A stretch of 64,000 nucleotides of DNA from the NCBI GenBank assembly GCA_013180625.2, contig SNVD02009060.1, forward strand, positions 1 to 64,000, given 5' to 3'. The notes under the pieces were generated by a model. That model was given only the letters and a program-made list of their open reading frames with translations, did not search any database and had not been told where the DNA came from. The stretch's first letter is position 1. Each line of letters opens with the position of its first letter. Below, in pieces: positions 34,709-44,276 of this stretch. This stretch comes from Boswellia sacra (taxonomy: Eukaryota > Streptophyta > Magnoliopsida > Sapindales > Burseraceae). A program made the translations under genes and the position numbers.

Positions 34709-35358
34709 TTACAGATGGAGCGTTAAATCCAGTTTACGTCTCTTATTGCCTTCTCTAAACCAATCTATCCGAGCTATTGTTGGATCAGGCGAATAGACGA
34801 ATGCTTGTAATTTGTCAATTAACTCTCCTGCAGTTGAAGCTGTAACCAGGATTTGCCTCGCCAACTGTGAGATGAAGTTTTTTTCTACTGCTTGATCAAG
34901 AAAAGACAACGAACCATCAAAAAAATTATTGACATTTAACAAACCAATGGGTTTCCGATGGATGTTTAGCTGTGCCCAAGAGATGATTTGAAATATTTCC
35001 TCTAATGTACCATAACCACCGGGCAAAGCTATTAAAGCATCAGATTTAATGACCATATGTGCAATCGCTCATGCATGCTAGAGACCTGTAACTCTTCCCC
35101 CATTGTGTTGCCTATGATATCTCGCACAGCTAATGGTTTAGGGATAATGCCGAGAACTTTACTTCCTCCCAAGGATGCAGCTGTCGACACATACCCCATT
35201 AACCCAAGACTACCCCCTCCATAAATGAAATGAATACCCCTCGCAGCTAATGTCCTACCAAGATCAAGAGCTGCTGTTGTAAACTCTCCATCTTTACCAA
35301 ATTGCGATCCACAAAATACGCATATATTTTGGAATCGCCGAATTGGTGTTTTCTCTAT
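34709..35358 (-). pseudogene. LOG: LOG-like cytokinin riboside 5'-monophosphate phosphoribohydrolase, element B copy
   Basis: Almost the whole LOG fold can be read: RRFQNICVFCGSQFGK, ALDLGRTLAARGIHFIYGGG, SLGLMGYVSTAASLGGSKVL, then, after a one-base deletion near 35065, IKSDALIALPGGYGTLEEIF, SWAQLNIHRKPIGLLNV and the tail to 34709. The YGGGS nucleotide loop and the PGGxGTxxE motif are intact. Two lesions are visible: the start codon position is ATA (ATG in element A), and the single-base deletion just after MHER. As in element A, the Lys of the MHxRK motif is not there (a hydrophobic codon takes its place). No introns. About 216 codons, full family length. The product, if ever active, would convert cytokinin nucleotides into free bases. 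Sense orientation within the element, 619 bp after the Cys-rich ORF. Confidence 0.92.
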
Positions 35359-35570
35359 TTCTAAAAGCGCTCTAAACTTGTGTAAGACAATGATGAACGT
35401 TAGGTATTATGCGATTCAAGTGCAAGACAGGTTATAAAATGACATTTGAGAATATGCAAAATGGATATATACACACGTAAAACTCTCAAATTTGACACAT
35501 GGGGACATAATTTCGGTGGGGGGTGCTCGATGCAGATTTATCGCCCCAAAATTTGAAAAAATGAGATATG

Positions 35571-35752
35571 CTTTCGGCGAGGTTTGACAAAACCTACACA
35601 CTTGTCTCCCACGTGAAGCATGGAAAATGGAAATACACTTTCGGCGGGGGTTGACAAAACCCCCACACTTGTCTCCCACGTGAAGCATAAAAAATAGAGA
35701 TACACTTTCGGTGGAGGTTGACAAAACCTCCACACTTGTCTCCTACGTGTAC
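35571..35752 (-). repeat. 67-bp tandem repeat with hairpins and G-box motifs between the two cassette genes
   Basis: Units start at 35571, 35638 and 35705 (the last is partial). Each contains ggttgacaaaacc(c)-type inverted repeats that can form a stem-loop and a minus-strand gtgtggggg run resembling the element's own polypurine tract. The first two carry cccacgtgaag, a CACGTG G-box core. Confidence 0.88.
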
Positions 35753-35977
35753 TTATGCCATAGGGTAGTCATATGGTTTGTCAAAAAGAAAACTTGAAAT
35801 TAAAACAAACAAAATCAACAAACAACAACAACACAAAGACAACACTCATAATCGAATCAAACAAAACAAGAAAGAATAAAATTCAGCAATATTAACACAC
35901 ATTCAAATGTACAAGTAGTTGTGATTGTGGCTCACATCTTCCTCTGGTTTTACGTCCAGTAACAGCTGAATCGCCTT

Positions 35978-36532
35978 CTATGAGTCGGGGATTTGCTTCC
36001 CATCCAGTTTTCTTATAAACTGGCAAACAGGGTCGTTTTTAGTCAGATTCCCTAGATTATAACACTGCAATTCATCACGAAATTGTGTCCATAGATTAAG
36101 CAATTCACGCTGAACAAGTCCACAAGAATGTGACTCAAGAGTTAATAAGACATTATCCAGCGACTCATTACTCAGACCATTCTTAATAAATAACAGTTTA
36201 TCTTCTCTATTTCTGGACACAAAACCTAATGAACGACAAGTCTTGTTACAATTCCATCAAGCACATTTATAACATACTTGTAACCTTTTTGCTCTTCGCC
36301 TCTTGGCGTAGTAGCTCTTTCCTAGACCAGGCATATATTTTGCTAGGTTAATATCAGGCTCACCGGACAATCTTACCTTGGCTTCGATAAGCCATCGGAT
36401 ATCCGCAGGTACATTTAGGAGCATCAACGCCCAAAGTCTAGTCATCCGTACTTTATAAATTTTAAACACAGCATTTTGAGGAAGTGAAAAGAAATATTTA
36501 CGAAGGTTCGATAGAAAGATATCGGCATCCAT
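35978..36532 (-). pseudogene. Basic Cys-rich (CX2CX4CX3C) retrotransposon protein, element B copy
   Basis: 185 codons from ATG at 36532 to the stop at 35978, colinear with the element A copy. The order is an N-terminal helical region (NLRKYFFSLPQNAVFKIYK, DIRWLIEAKV), a Gly-Lys-Ser-Tyr stretch, a basic patch YAKRRRAKRLQ, then CYKCA, stop, WNCNKTC, and a conserved C-terminus (NREDKLLFIKNGLSNESLDN, NLWTQFRDELQ, NDPVCQFIRKLDG). The single stop is a TGA in the middle of the four-Cys cluster where element A has CGA (Arg), as expected from methyl-C deamination. Apart from it the frame is intact. See the element A copy for possible relatives. Function unknown. Confidence 0.82.
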
Positions 36533-36787
36533 TGAAGAGGAGAAAAGGAGAGATATTACCGATAAGGCGATTGAGTTTGTTTTTCTCCAAGATATGCACG
36601 TTTCAAACCTTCGAGCAATGACTTCAGCTAGCGTTTGGATGTTTCCTCAAGCTGTTGCACAAATGAATTCGAAGTACGGAATAATCAAATTAAACAAAAA
36701 GAAGGAAAAGAAAAGAGCAGAAACGAAACTAAAGACACATAAAAGAGATAACAACACAATAGCAAACAAAAGTCAAAAACAAGTAAA

Positions 36788-36810
36788 TATATATATATAT
36801 ATATATATAA
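36788..36810. repeat. (AT)n microsatellite
   Basis: About 11 at units. Lies in the part of element B between the pol stub and the Cys-rich ORF. Confidence 0.9.
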
Positions 36811-36988
36811 CAAATAAGACAGATGACAAAGAGAGATAAAACCTGATCAATTTGATGGCCTACGAAAGGAATATCCTCGAGACACAAAAATCGATCATTA
36901 TTACCTTATTTTATTTTTCTTTTCTTTTTTTTTATTTATTTTTCAAAAACATTGGGTTGCCTCCCAATAAGCGCTGGGTTTAACGTCC

Positions 36989-39043
36989 TCAGCCCGACGT
37001 TGGTTCCATCATGGGAGGGTCCAATCTCCGCTGTGCTTCTCTAGTGGGCTTGGATCCTTCTTCTAACAAGATACGGTCCATGCATATGGCTGGGCCTTGG
37101 ATGTCAGCAATCATCCACCCAATAGCTATTTTGTGATCTCTAAGTATTCGGACGCGTTTCTCTTCTTTTAGTGGTGCAAGGCCCATTTCTATTGTAATTG
37201 GCAAAGGATCTTTGTCACCTAAGAACACATGCTTCAAATAATCTGGAAGTGGCTTAAGCTCCAAGGTATTTACTTTCATCACAGAAGGAAGAAGTTTCTC
37301 ATTAGATAAAGGCAATTCAATGTACAAAACATCATACATGTTTGTGGTTATAGCTATAGTCTCATCTAAGCATGCCATAGCTTCCTCCATTTCTTTGGAC
37401 ACTTGTATAAAAATTCTTGATTCCTTAGAATTTTATGTCCCTATGTGCTCACTAATAGCTACATCTAATCCATTCTTGCGAGTTAACTCAAAACATTATT
37501 GTGCCAAAGAATCTATAACGTCAACTGCAAAAATAGAATATAAGTTACTAGGGTACCTCATTGCCTCAAAAATATTGAAACGGATAACCTTGCCATCAAA
37601 CTCTATGGTGAGAGTGCTATCATGAACATCAATCTTGGTTCTAGCAGTTTTCGAGAATGGTCTCCCTAAAAGAATCGGTGTTGGATTAAGAGATGTATCA
37701 TCCTCCATTTCAAGAACATAGAAGTCTGCTAGGAAAACCAATTGATTCACCTGCACAAGCACATCTTCCACAACTCTTTTGGGATATGCATTAAAATGAT
37801 CAGCAAGTTGAATGGTAATATCAGTTTTCGCAAAAGGTCCAAGATTTAAAGAAGCATAAATAGAATATGGCATGACATTAATAGATGCATCTAAATCTAA
37901 CATAGCTCTTTCAAACTTGGTTTTACCAATGGTGCATGGAATGGTGACCGTACCTAGATCATTGCATTTTTGAGGAATTTTTCTTTGTAGAACAGCTGAA
38001 ACATTTTTCCCCACACTTACTTTCTCATTTCCTTTTAACTTTCTCTTGCTGGTGCATAACTCCTTGAGACATTTTATATAACGAGGTACTTGCTCGATAG
38101 CATCCAGAAGTGGTATATTTACCTCGATTTTGTGAGAAGTTTCCAGGCTTTCTTGTTCTTGTTCCTCCTTCAATTTTGCCAATCTGCTAGGAAAAGGTGG
38201 AGGAATAACATAAGAAGGAATAGCAGTTTTAAGACTTACCTTAGAGGATGATGTCTTGTTCATGGTGGAAGTGGTGTCATCTTCTTCATTAGTTTGTGAT
38301 TTATTTGGCAGGACATCTAATTGCCCTCTATTTTGCAAAGTTATCACACAAGCATTCTCTTTTGGATTGATCACCGTTTGAGAAGATAATTTTTCTGAGC
38401 CTTGGCCCTCGAATTTGCTCATGCTAGTAGCCAATTGTCCCATTTGATTTGCCAGGTTTTGGATACTTGCCCTAGTTTCTAGTTGGAATTGCATTGTGTT
38501 AGTAGCAAGTGCATTAACAATATCCTGGAATGACAAACCTGAGTTTTCTGGAGCTGGTTATGGTGCTGGTTGTGGCATTGGTGGTGGTTGCATTTCAAAT
38601 GGTTGCTGCACTCTAGGTTGATTAAAACCTTGTGGCCGATTTGGTATGGCATTTGGGCCGATTGGTTGATGATTCCAGTAACTAAAATTAGGGTGATCTC
38701 CCCATCCGGCATTGTAAGTATTAGAGAAGGGATCATACCATTGCCTTGGTTGTCCTGGAAATCCACCCATGGCATTCGCTCGTTCCATATATTCTTCTTA
38801 TAAAGTTGGATACATGCCGATTGGATGCTCCATGGTAGAATATACCCTACATGCATAAGATTTCTGCATATCTCCTACAGCCATGTTTTCCACAAGAGAA
38901 GTTAGCTCAGAAAGTTGTTGTTCAATGTTCTGAGTGCTTACCTCATTTACACTCCAATATAATTGTGGCTCAAATCGGCTACTGAATTGTTGAAAGTTTA
39001 CTACCATGTTGCCTAAACACAAACAATCAAAAAAGAAAAACAA
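36989..39043 (-). pseudogene. gag C-terminus, retropepsin and RT stub of element B
   Basis: From 39043: FEPQLYWSVNEVSTQNIEQQ and a Gln/Pro/Asn-rich gag tail (GGFPGQPRQWYDPFSNTYNA). One stop lies at about 38557, then LATNTMQFQLETRASIQNLA. The aspartic protease follows: PCTIGKTKFERAMLDLDASI, then NVMPYSIYASLNLG, with the catalytic triplet reading D-L-D instead of the usual D-L/S/T-G, and ILLGRPFSKTARTKIDV, which is the conserved C-terminal LLGRPF motif. A stop at 37495 precedes AIGWMIADIQG and ILLEEGSKPTREAQRRLDPP, the linker entering reverse transcriptase, where similarity ends. The polymerase itself is gone. A polyprotein remnant, not functional. Confidence 0.88.
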
Positions 39044-39098
39044 ACAAAAATAGGAATTAACAATAAAAACAAAACAACAAATCGATTAGAAAATCAAT

Positions 39099-39115
39099 CC
39101 CCGGCAACGGCGCCA
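39099..39115 (-). promoter_or_regulatory. Primer-binding site for tRNA-Asp (element B)
   Basis: ccccggcaacggcgcca on the plus strand is the last 17 bases of plant tRNA-Asp. It lies six bases from the LTR end. This is a primer site, not a tRNA gene: no cloverleaf surrounds it. Confidence 0.92.
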
Positions 39116-39121
39116 AAAACT

Positions 39122-40530
39122 TGATGCGTTCGAAACTAGCAAGTATACTAGTCGCACAAGTAATAAAGCGATAAATAGATATCGTTTCCACGAGGATTGA
39201 TTCTAATTGAATTTGTTATTCAAAAGCAACAACAGAATAAATTGGGGGGTTTTGTTGATGGATTAATTAAATGAAATATTAATGTAAATGCACAATAACA
39301 CAACACAAAGTAAAATGGAGTGAAAAATCAATGAGAGACACTTGGTTAAGGGTTCTTTCTCTACCACAAGATATGAATTTGTGAATTAACATAGAATTGT
39401 CATCCAATTATAGCATTGAAGTTACCAACCGTAGATAACAACAAGCTCTGTTACCCTAATCTTTCCTTACTTTGTTGTTAAATAAAACAAGCTCTTTATT
39501 TAATCTCTATCCATTAAACAACCTAGAACAAGCTCTCTAAGTTTAATTCAATGGAAGCATTACGATGAGAAAGATAGGTTGATCTAAGCAATAATCACAC
39601 AAGGTCGGATTATTTAACCTAGGTTGTATTTTCCAATTGCAATCTCTGATCACAATTTTGCTACTAATGATTGGAAATTCATGACAATTACGGATCAAGA
39701 TTTCTAATCTAGCAATAGACAACAACAGATTATATTCAGTTGGCCATTCCAAATACAATCAGTAAGCAATCATAAGCATTAGATATGGGAAAATACAAGC
39801 AACTTCAATTAGAGAATTGGATAACAACTTCTTACACAATCAACTCACAAAAACCATATCAAGGGCTTTGAAATCACCCTCAACCAATTCAGATTCAGTT
39901 ACACATGTTCAAAAACGTGATAAATACAATACAACATAAAAATTTTCAAGAAAATGAAAGGGAATGGAAAAACTTAGCAATTCTGATGTAAATCTCCTTG
40001 AATTATAGTTCTTCCTCTTTCCAAGCTTTCTTTCTCCTTCAAGAACTTCAAAAGATAAGAGAATTCCAGAGCTGCAGCCTCCAAGTCGTTTCCCCCTCTT
40101 CAAGTTATTCAAATAAAACCCTAAAATGTGTTTATATACTCTGCTACAGTAACATGCTACAGTATCCCGTATTATACATGCTACAGTGATTTGTGAAATT
40201 ACATTTCTACACTTCTCACACTGTTTTGATTATAACTTTCGGTACACTGAATGGATTTATGAACCGTAAATTTCTCTAGAAAATAGACTTCGAGAGCTTT
40301 CCAACGGTATATAACATGTTATCTGGTTCATTGTATATCAATACAATTAAATCCGAGAAGATGGTTGACTAGTAGAGGTGAAAATGAACGGTTTTACTTC
40401 ACTTTAGTGCAAGTTCCTCCAAAACTCCTACAAAAATCAAAACCACACAAAAACATAAAAATACCAAGGATTATAGCAAAGAAACATAGATGAATTGATA
40501 TGAAAATGATACATAAATAGACACCTATCA
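39122..40530 (-). repeat. 5' LTR of element B
   Basis: 1409 bp; on the minus strand it starts tgataggtgtct and ends cgaacgcatca. A TATA-like box (minus agtatataaa, 40131-40140) precedes an approximately 1-kb transcribed part. A repeated ctgctacagt motif (40140-40190) lies just before it. The sequence after 40530 is the LRR receptor pseudogene. Confidence 0.9.
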
Positions 40531-40539
40531 TAACCATCA

Positions 40540-43500
40540 ATAATTGCTTTTGCAATGGAGATGCACTTAGGTTGTATCAAAAGTGAGAGACAAGCGCTTT
40601 TAAGGTTCAAGCAAGATCTCGAAGACCCTTCTAAAAGGCTAGCCTCTTGGATTAGTGATCGAGACTGTTGCACATGGAATAGTGTTACTTGTGACAACTT
40701 CATAGGTAATGTGCTCCAACTCAACCTTAGGAATCCTTCAGCGCAATCCTCTCTGATGATACATATGTCAGTGAAGCTTTTGAGAGTTCAAAATTGGTTG
40801 GTAAGATAAGTCCCTCTTTAGTTGATTTAAAGGATTTGATTTAGTTGGACTTAAACAGAAATTACTTTCTAGATTTTCAGATTCCTAAATTGCTCGGCTA
40901 TTTGAGGAATTTAAGATACCTTAATCTCTCTAAACATGGATTTCATGATATGATTCTTCACCAACTTGGAAACCTTTCCAACTTGCAATATCTTGACCTT
41001 AGTCATAACTTTCTCCAAGGTTTGATTATTGATGTACTTAAAATTTGATATCTCTTAGACATCTTGATTTATCTGAAAACTGTTTCAATTCTTCAGTATC
41101 TAATTGGCTCCATAACCGTACCCATCTTGAGTACCTGTCTCCTAGCAACAATTTTTTGCAAGTTACGATTTCAAGATGATTTTGCAAACATTGTAACTTG
41201 AGTCAAGAAATATCTGAAATTTTATATATTTTGTCGGGATGTATTTCAAATAAGCTAGAGTCATTGCATTTGAGGAATAATCAAATTTCTAGTCATTTAA
41301 CTCATCAATACGGGCAATATCAAATTTTAGGCTCTCTTAGTTTAAGTGGCCACTCCATTTCTAGCTTTATTTCATTATTTTTAGGGAATTTTTCATCTTT
41401 TAGAATTATTGATCTTTCTTCTAACAAATTAAATAGCTCTATTCCAGCATCTCAAGGAGAATGGATATGCTTAGAAGTTCTCGATCTTTGAAATAACAAA
41501 TTGAGCGGTCCTATTCCATTATTTTTAGGGAACTTTCACCGTTTAGAATTTTAGATCTTTCTTCTAATGTATTAAATGGTTCTATTCCATCATTTATAGG
41601 CAAATGGGTGTATTAAAAAATTCTTAATCTTTCAAGTAACGAATTGAGTGATCTTGTTCCATCATTTTTCAAAAACTCTTCGTCTTTAAAAACTCTATAT
41701 CTTTCTTCTAATGAATTAAATGGTTTTACTCAGTCATCTTTGGGAGAATCTTTCTAATAACAAATTGAATGGTCCTATTCCATTGTCTTTAGGAAAGCTT
41801 TCATCCTTGGCAGTTCTAGATCTTTCAAATAACAAATTGAATGGTCCCATTCCGTTATCTTTAGAAAAACTTTTATCCTTGGCATTTATAGATCTTTCGA
41901 ATAACAAATTGAATGGTTCTATTCCATTTTCTAGAAAAATTTTCATCCTTGGCACTTCTAGATCTATCGAATAACAAATTGAATGGTCATATTTCATTGT
42001 CTTTAGAAAAAGTTTCATCCTTGATAACTCTAGATCTTCCCACTAACAAATTCAATGGAACTCTTTCCCAAGTTCACTTTGCCAGTCTCACCAATCTGTC
42101 AGAATTTGATGCATCTCACAACCCCTTGATGTTCAATATAAATCCGGATTGGATTCCTCCTTTCCATCTTCGGACATTGTCTTTAAGGTCTAGCCCTTTA
42201 GCGCGTCATTTTCCTTCTTGGATTCGCTCACTAAAGGAATTGAGTCGTCTGGATTTATCTCAAACAGGAATGATAGACACCATTCCTAGTTGGCTTTGGA
42301 GATCTTCTTCCCAATCACTTTTCGTTAATCTCTCACATAACCAAATTTATGGAGAGATTCCAAATTCAACCGAGTCCAACATTGGATCACTTGACTTGAG
42401 CTCAAACATTTGATCAGGTCAATTGCCTTCAATGTCCTTCCATAAAACAAGACTAGATTTCCAACAATGCCTTCTCTGGATCACTTCTCCAACATTTGTG
42501 TTATGGTAATGAGACAAACGAAATGAAAATTCTCAACCTCAAAAACAACTTTTATCTGGAGAATTGCCCGATTGTTGGCCGAAATGGCCCTTCTTGGTAG
42601 TCCGGAATTTAAACGATAACAGATTCGTTGGCAACCTTCCGATGTCCATGGGAAGTTTAGTCGCAAGTCATTACACCTTTGCAACAACAATTTCTCTGGA
42701 CAGATTCCTACCACACTCATAAATGCTGAATGGTTCAAAGCTCTTGACCTTGGTGAAAATGAATTTACTGCAAATGTTGCAACATGGATAGGAGAAACAA
42801 TATTTTCAAGAATGATGATTCTCGGCCTTCGTTCAAACAAATTTCATGGTCATTTACCTACACAACTTTGCAAGCTTACTTCTTTACAGATTCTAGACCT
42901 TGCCAATAACAATTTTTCTGGAGCTATACCAAGATGTATCAGTAACTTTAGTGCCATGGTGGAAGTGGACTACTGCTTAGACAACGATATATTCCACTTT
43001 GTTGATGTTAATGTAGGAAGGGTTGATGAGGATGCATTACTCATGATGAAATGGGAGGTGATGGAATATAGCAATACTCTTAATTTGGCTAAGAATTATA
43101 GACCTTTCCAGCAATTATTTCTCAGGAGAGATTCTAGTGGAAGTGACAAATCTTAAAGCATTGCAGTCATTGAATTAATTGGTGTTATGACTGGGTTAGA
43201 GTCGATAGATTTTTCCATGAACCAACTTTGAGGAAAAATCCCACAAAGCATTTCGAATTCGAGTTTTTTGCGTACGTTAAATTTATCCAATAACAATTTA
43301 ATTGGAAAGATTCCACTGGGCAGTCAACAACAAAGCTTTGATGCATCTTCTTTTCCTGGAAATAAACTTTGCGGACTCCCACTTCATGCGACTTGCACAA
43401 AGTGTCAGGTTGTTATTGATTGAGCACCTGGAGGAGGAATAGGTGATAATAAACATGAAATGAATTGGTTCTATGTGAGCATGGCACGAGGATTTGCTGT

Positions 43501-43561
43501 GGGCTTTTGGCGTTTCATAGGTGATAATAAACATGAAATGAAACGATTATTTCTGTCTTGA
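40540..43561 (+). pseudogene. LRR receptor-like protein (RLP, EIX2/Cf-like) pseudogene
   Basis: RLPs are plasma-membrane immune receptors with extracellular leucine-rich repeats and a short tail. The N-terminal LRRNT cap is clear (CIKSERQALLRFKQDLEDPS, CCTWNSVTCDN). Many LRRs follow in changing frames (40845-41048, 41198-41491, 41720-41974, 41913-42413, 42812-43156) with LDLSNNKLNG-type units. The juxtamembrane LCGLPLHATC region and the beginning of the membrane helix (WFYVSMARGFAVGFW, about 43465-43510) remain. Numerous stops and shifts break it. The signal peptide is absent because the LTR of element B begins there. The helix ends in a 26-bp duplication (43439-43464 and 43517-43542), after which the frame is unrelated. 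No kinase domain. Confidence 0.9.
41745..42040 (+). repeat. Tandem array of nearly identical 72-bp LRR units
   Basis: Four to five units of 24 codons, each with aataacaaattgaatggt, then tttagaaaa(a/g) and catccttgg(c/a). The third unit is two bases shorter (tttctagaaaaatttt), which causes the frame change at about 41930. High similarity between units points to recent unequal crossing-over or slippage. Confidence 0.88.
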
Positions 43562-44276
43562 GCTTGTATTACTAACATGCACTTTACTCGTCACATGAAG
43601 TTCTATAATAAACATATGGGCTATAGTTTTTTGCTGTTCTTCGAAAAGTAAATTATTGCTAGAACTTGTGAGAAAGAACGTAACTTAATAATATTTTTGA
43701 TATTCCCATCTAAAGAGGTGCTTCCATGTCATATAGCATTGTTAGATTGGGTTTTAAACATTCAAGAAAATAGAACCATGTTTGCCCTCTTATCTGCAAA
43801 TCAAAAGTTTTACGCTTAGTGCATTCCTTGAGATTGGTATACGCCACATCTAATTTCAATATCCATCCATAGAGGCCAGTCTACAGTGAATTTAACAAAT
43901 GGAAATCAACAATCACTCAAGCAGGAATGATCAATAAAATCAAAAAAGTGTACAATTGTATGACATGGGAAATCCTGCATAAGCAAAATGATTTTTGGGC
44001 TTGAACAAATAATTACAAATCACAACTGATGGTAACAAAAATATGGATGCGTATTAAGGACTCGGAAAGAATGTTTTGCATTTACAATTTATAAGAGAGG
44101 TTGATTTCAGATACAAGTGCTGTCCAAGGGCTTTTGCTTGGAAAAATCATTCAAGTCTGCTATCTCTAAGCCAACATTTATGTGGATGTATTCGTTTCCT
44201 TGTGCCAAATCAAGTTACAACATACTATATATCCCATTCTTTCGTCAGTGGGAGGAAAAATTGTTTTCACAAAATG
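43562..44276. other. Intergenic stretch and 3' UTR side of the TBC gene
   Basis: No recognisable gene. The part nearest 44276 probably holds the 3' UTR of the minus-strand TBC gene. Confidence 0.5.

Larger units (their letters stand above)
31860..40530 (-). mobile_element. Element B: second non-autonomous gypsy retrotransposon with the same Cys-rich ORF and LOG cassette
   Basis: Read on the minus strand: 5' LTR (40530-39122), tRNA-Asp primer site (39115-39099), gag C-terminal part with protease and a stub of reverse transcriptase (39043-36989), Cys-rich ORF (36532-35978), LOG homologue (35358-34709), a long non-coding tail, a polypurine tract (32764-32751) and a partial 3' LTR (32750-31860). 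Its LTRs show no similarity to those of element A that I can see, so this is a distinct family. The N-terminal half of gag and most of pol are missing. The distal ~520 bp of the 3' LTR is absent: element A's LTR starts there instead. Confidence 0.88.

Noticed and set aside
39099..39115. 17 bases identical to the 3' end of tRNA-Asp
   Set aside because: No D-arm, anticodon or T-arm surrounds them. Their position next to an LTR makes them a primer-binding site.
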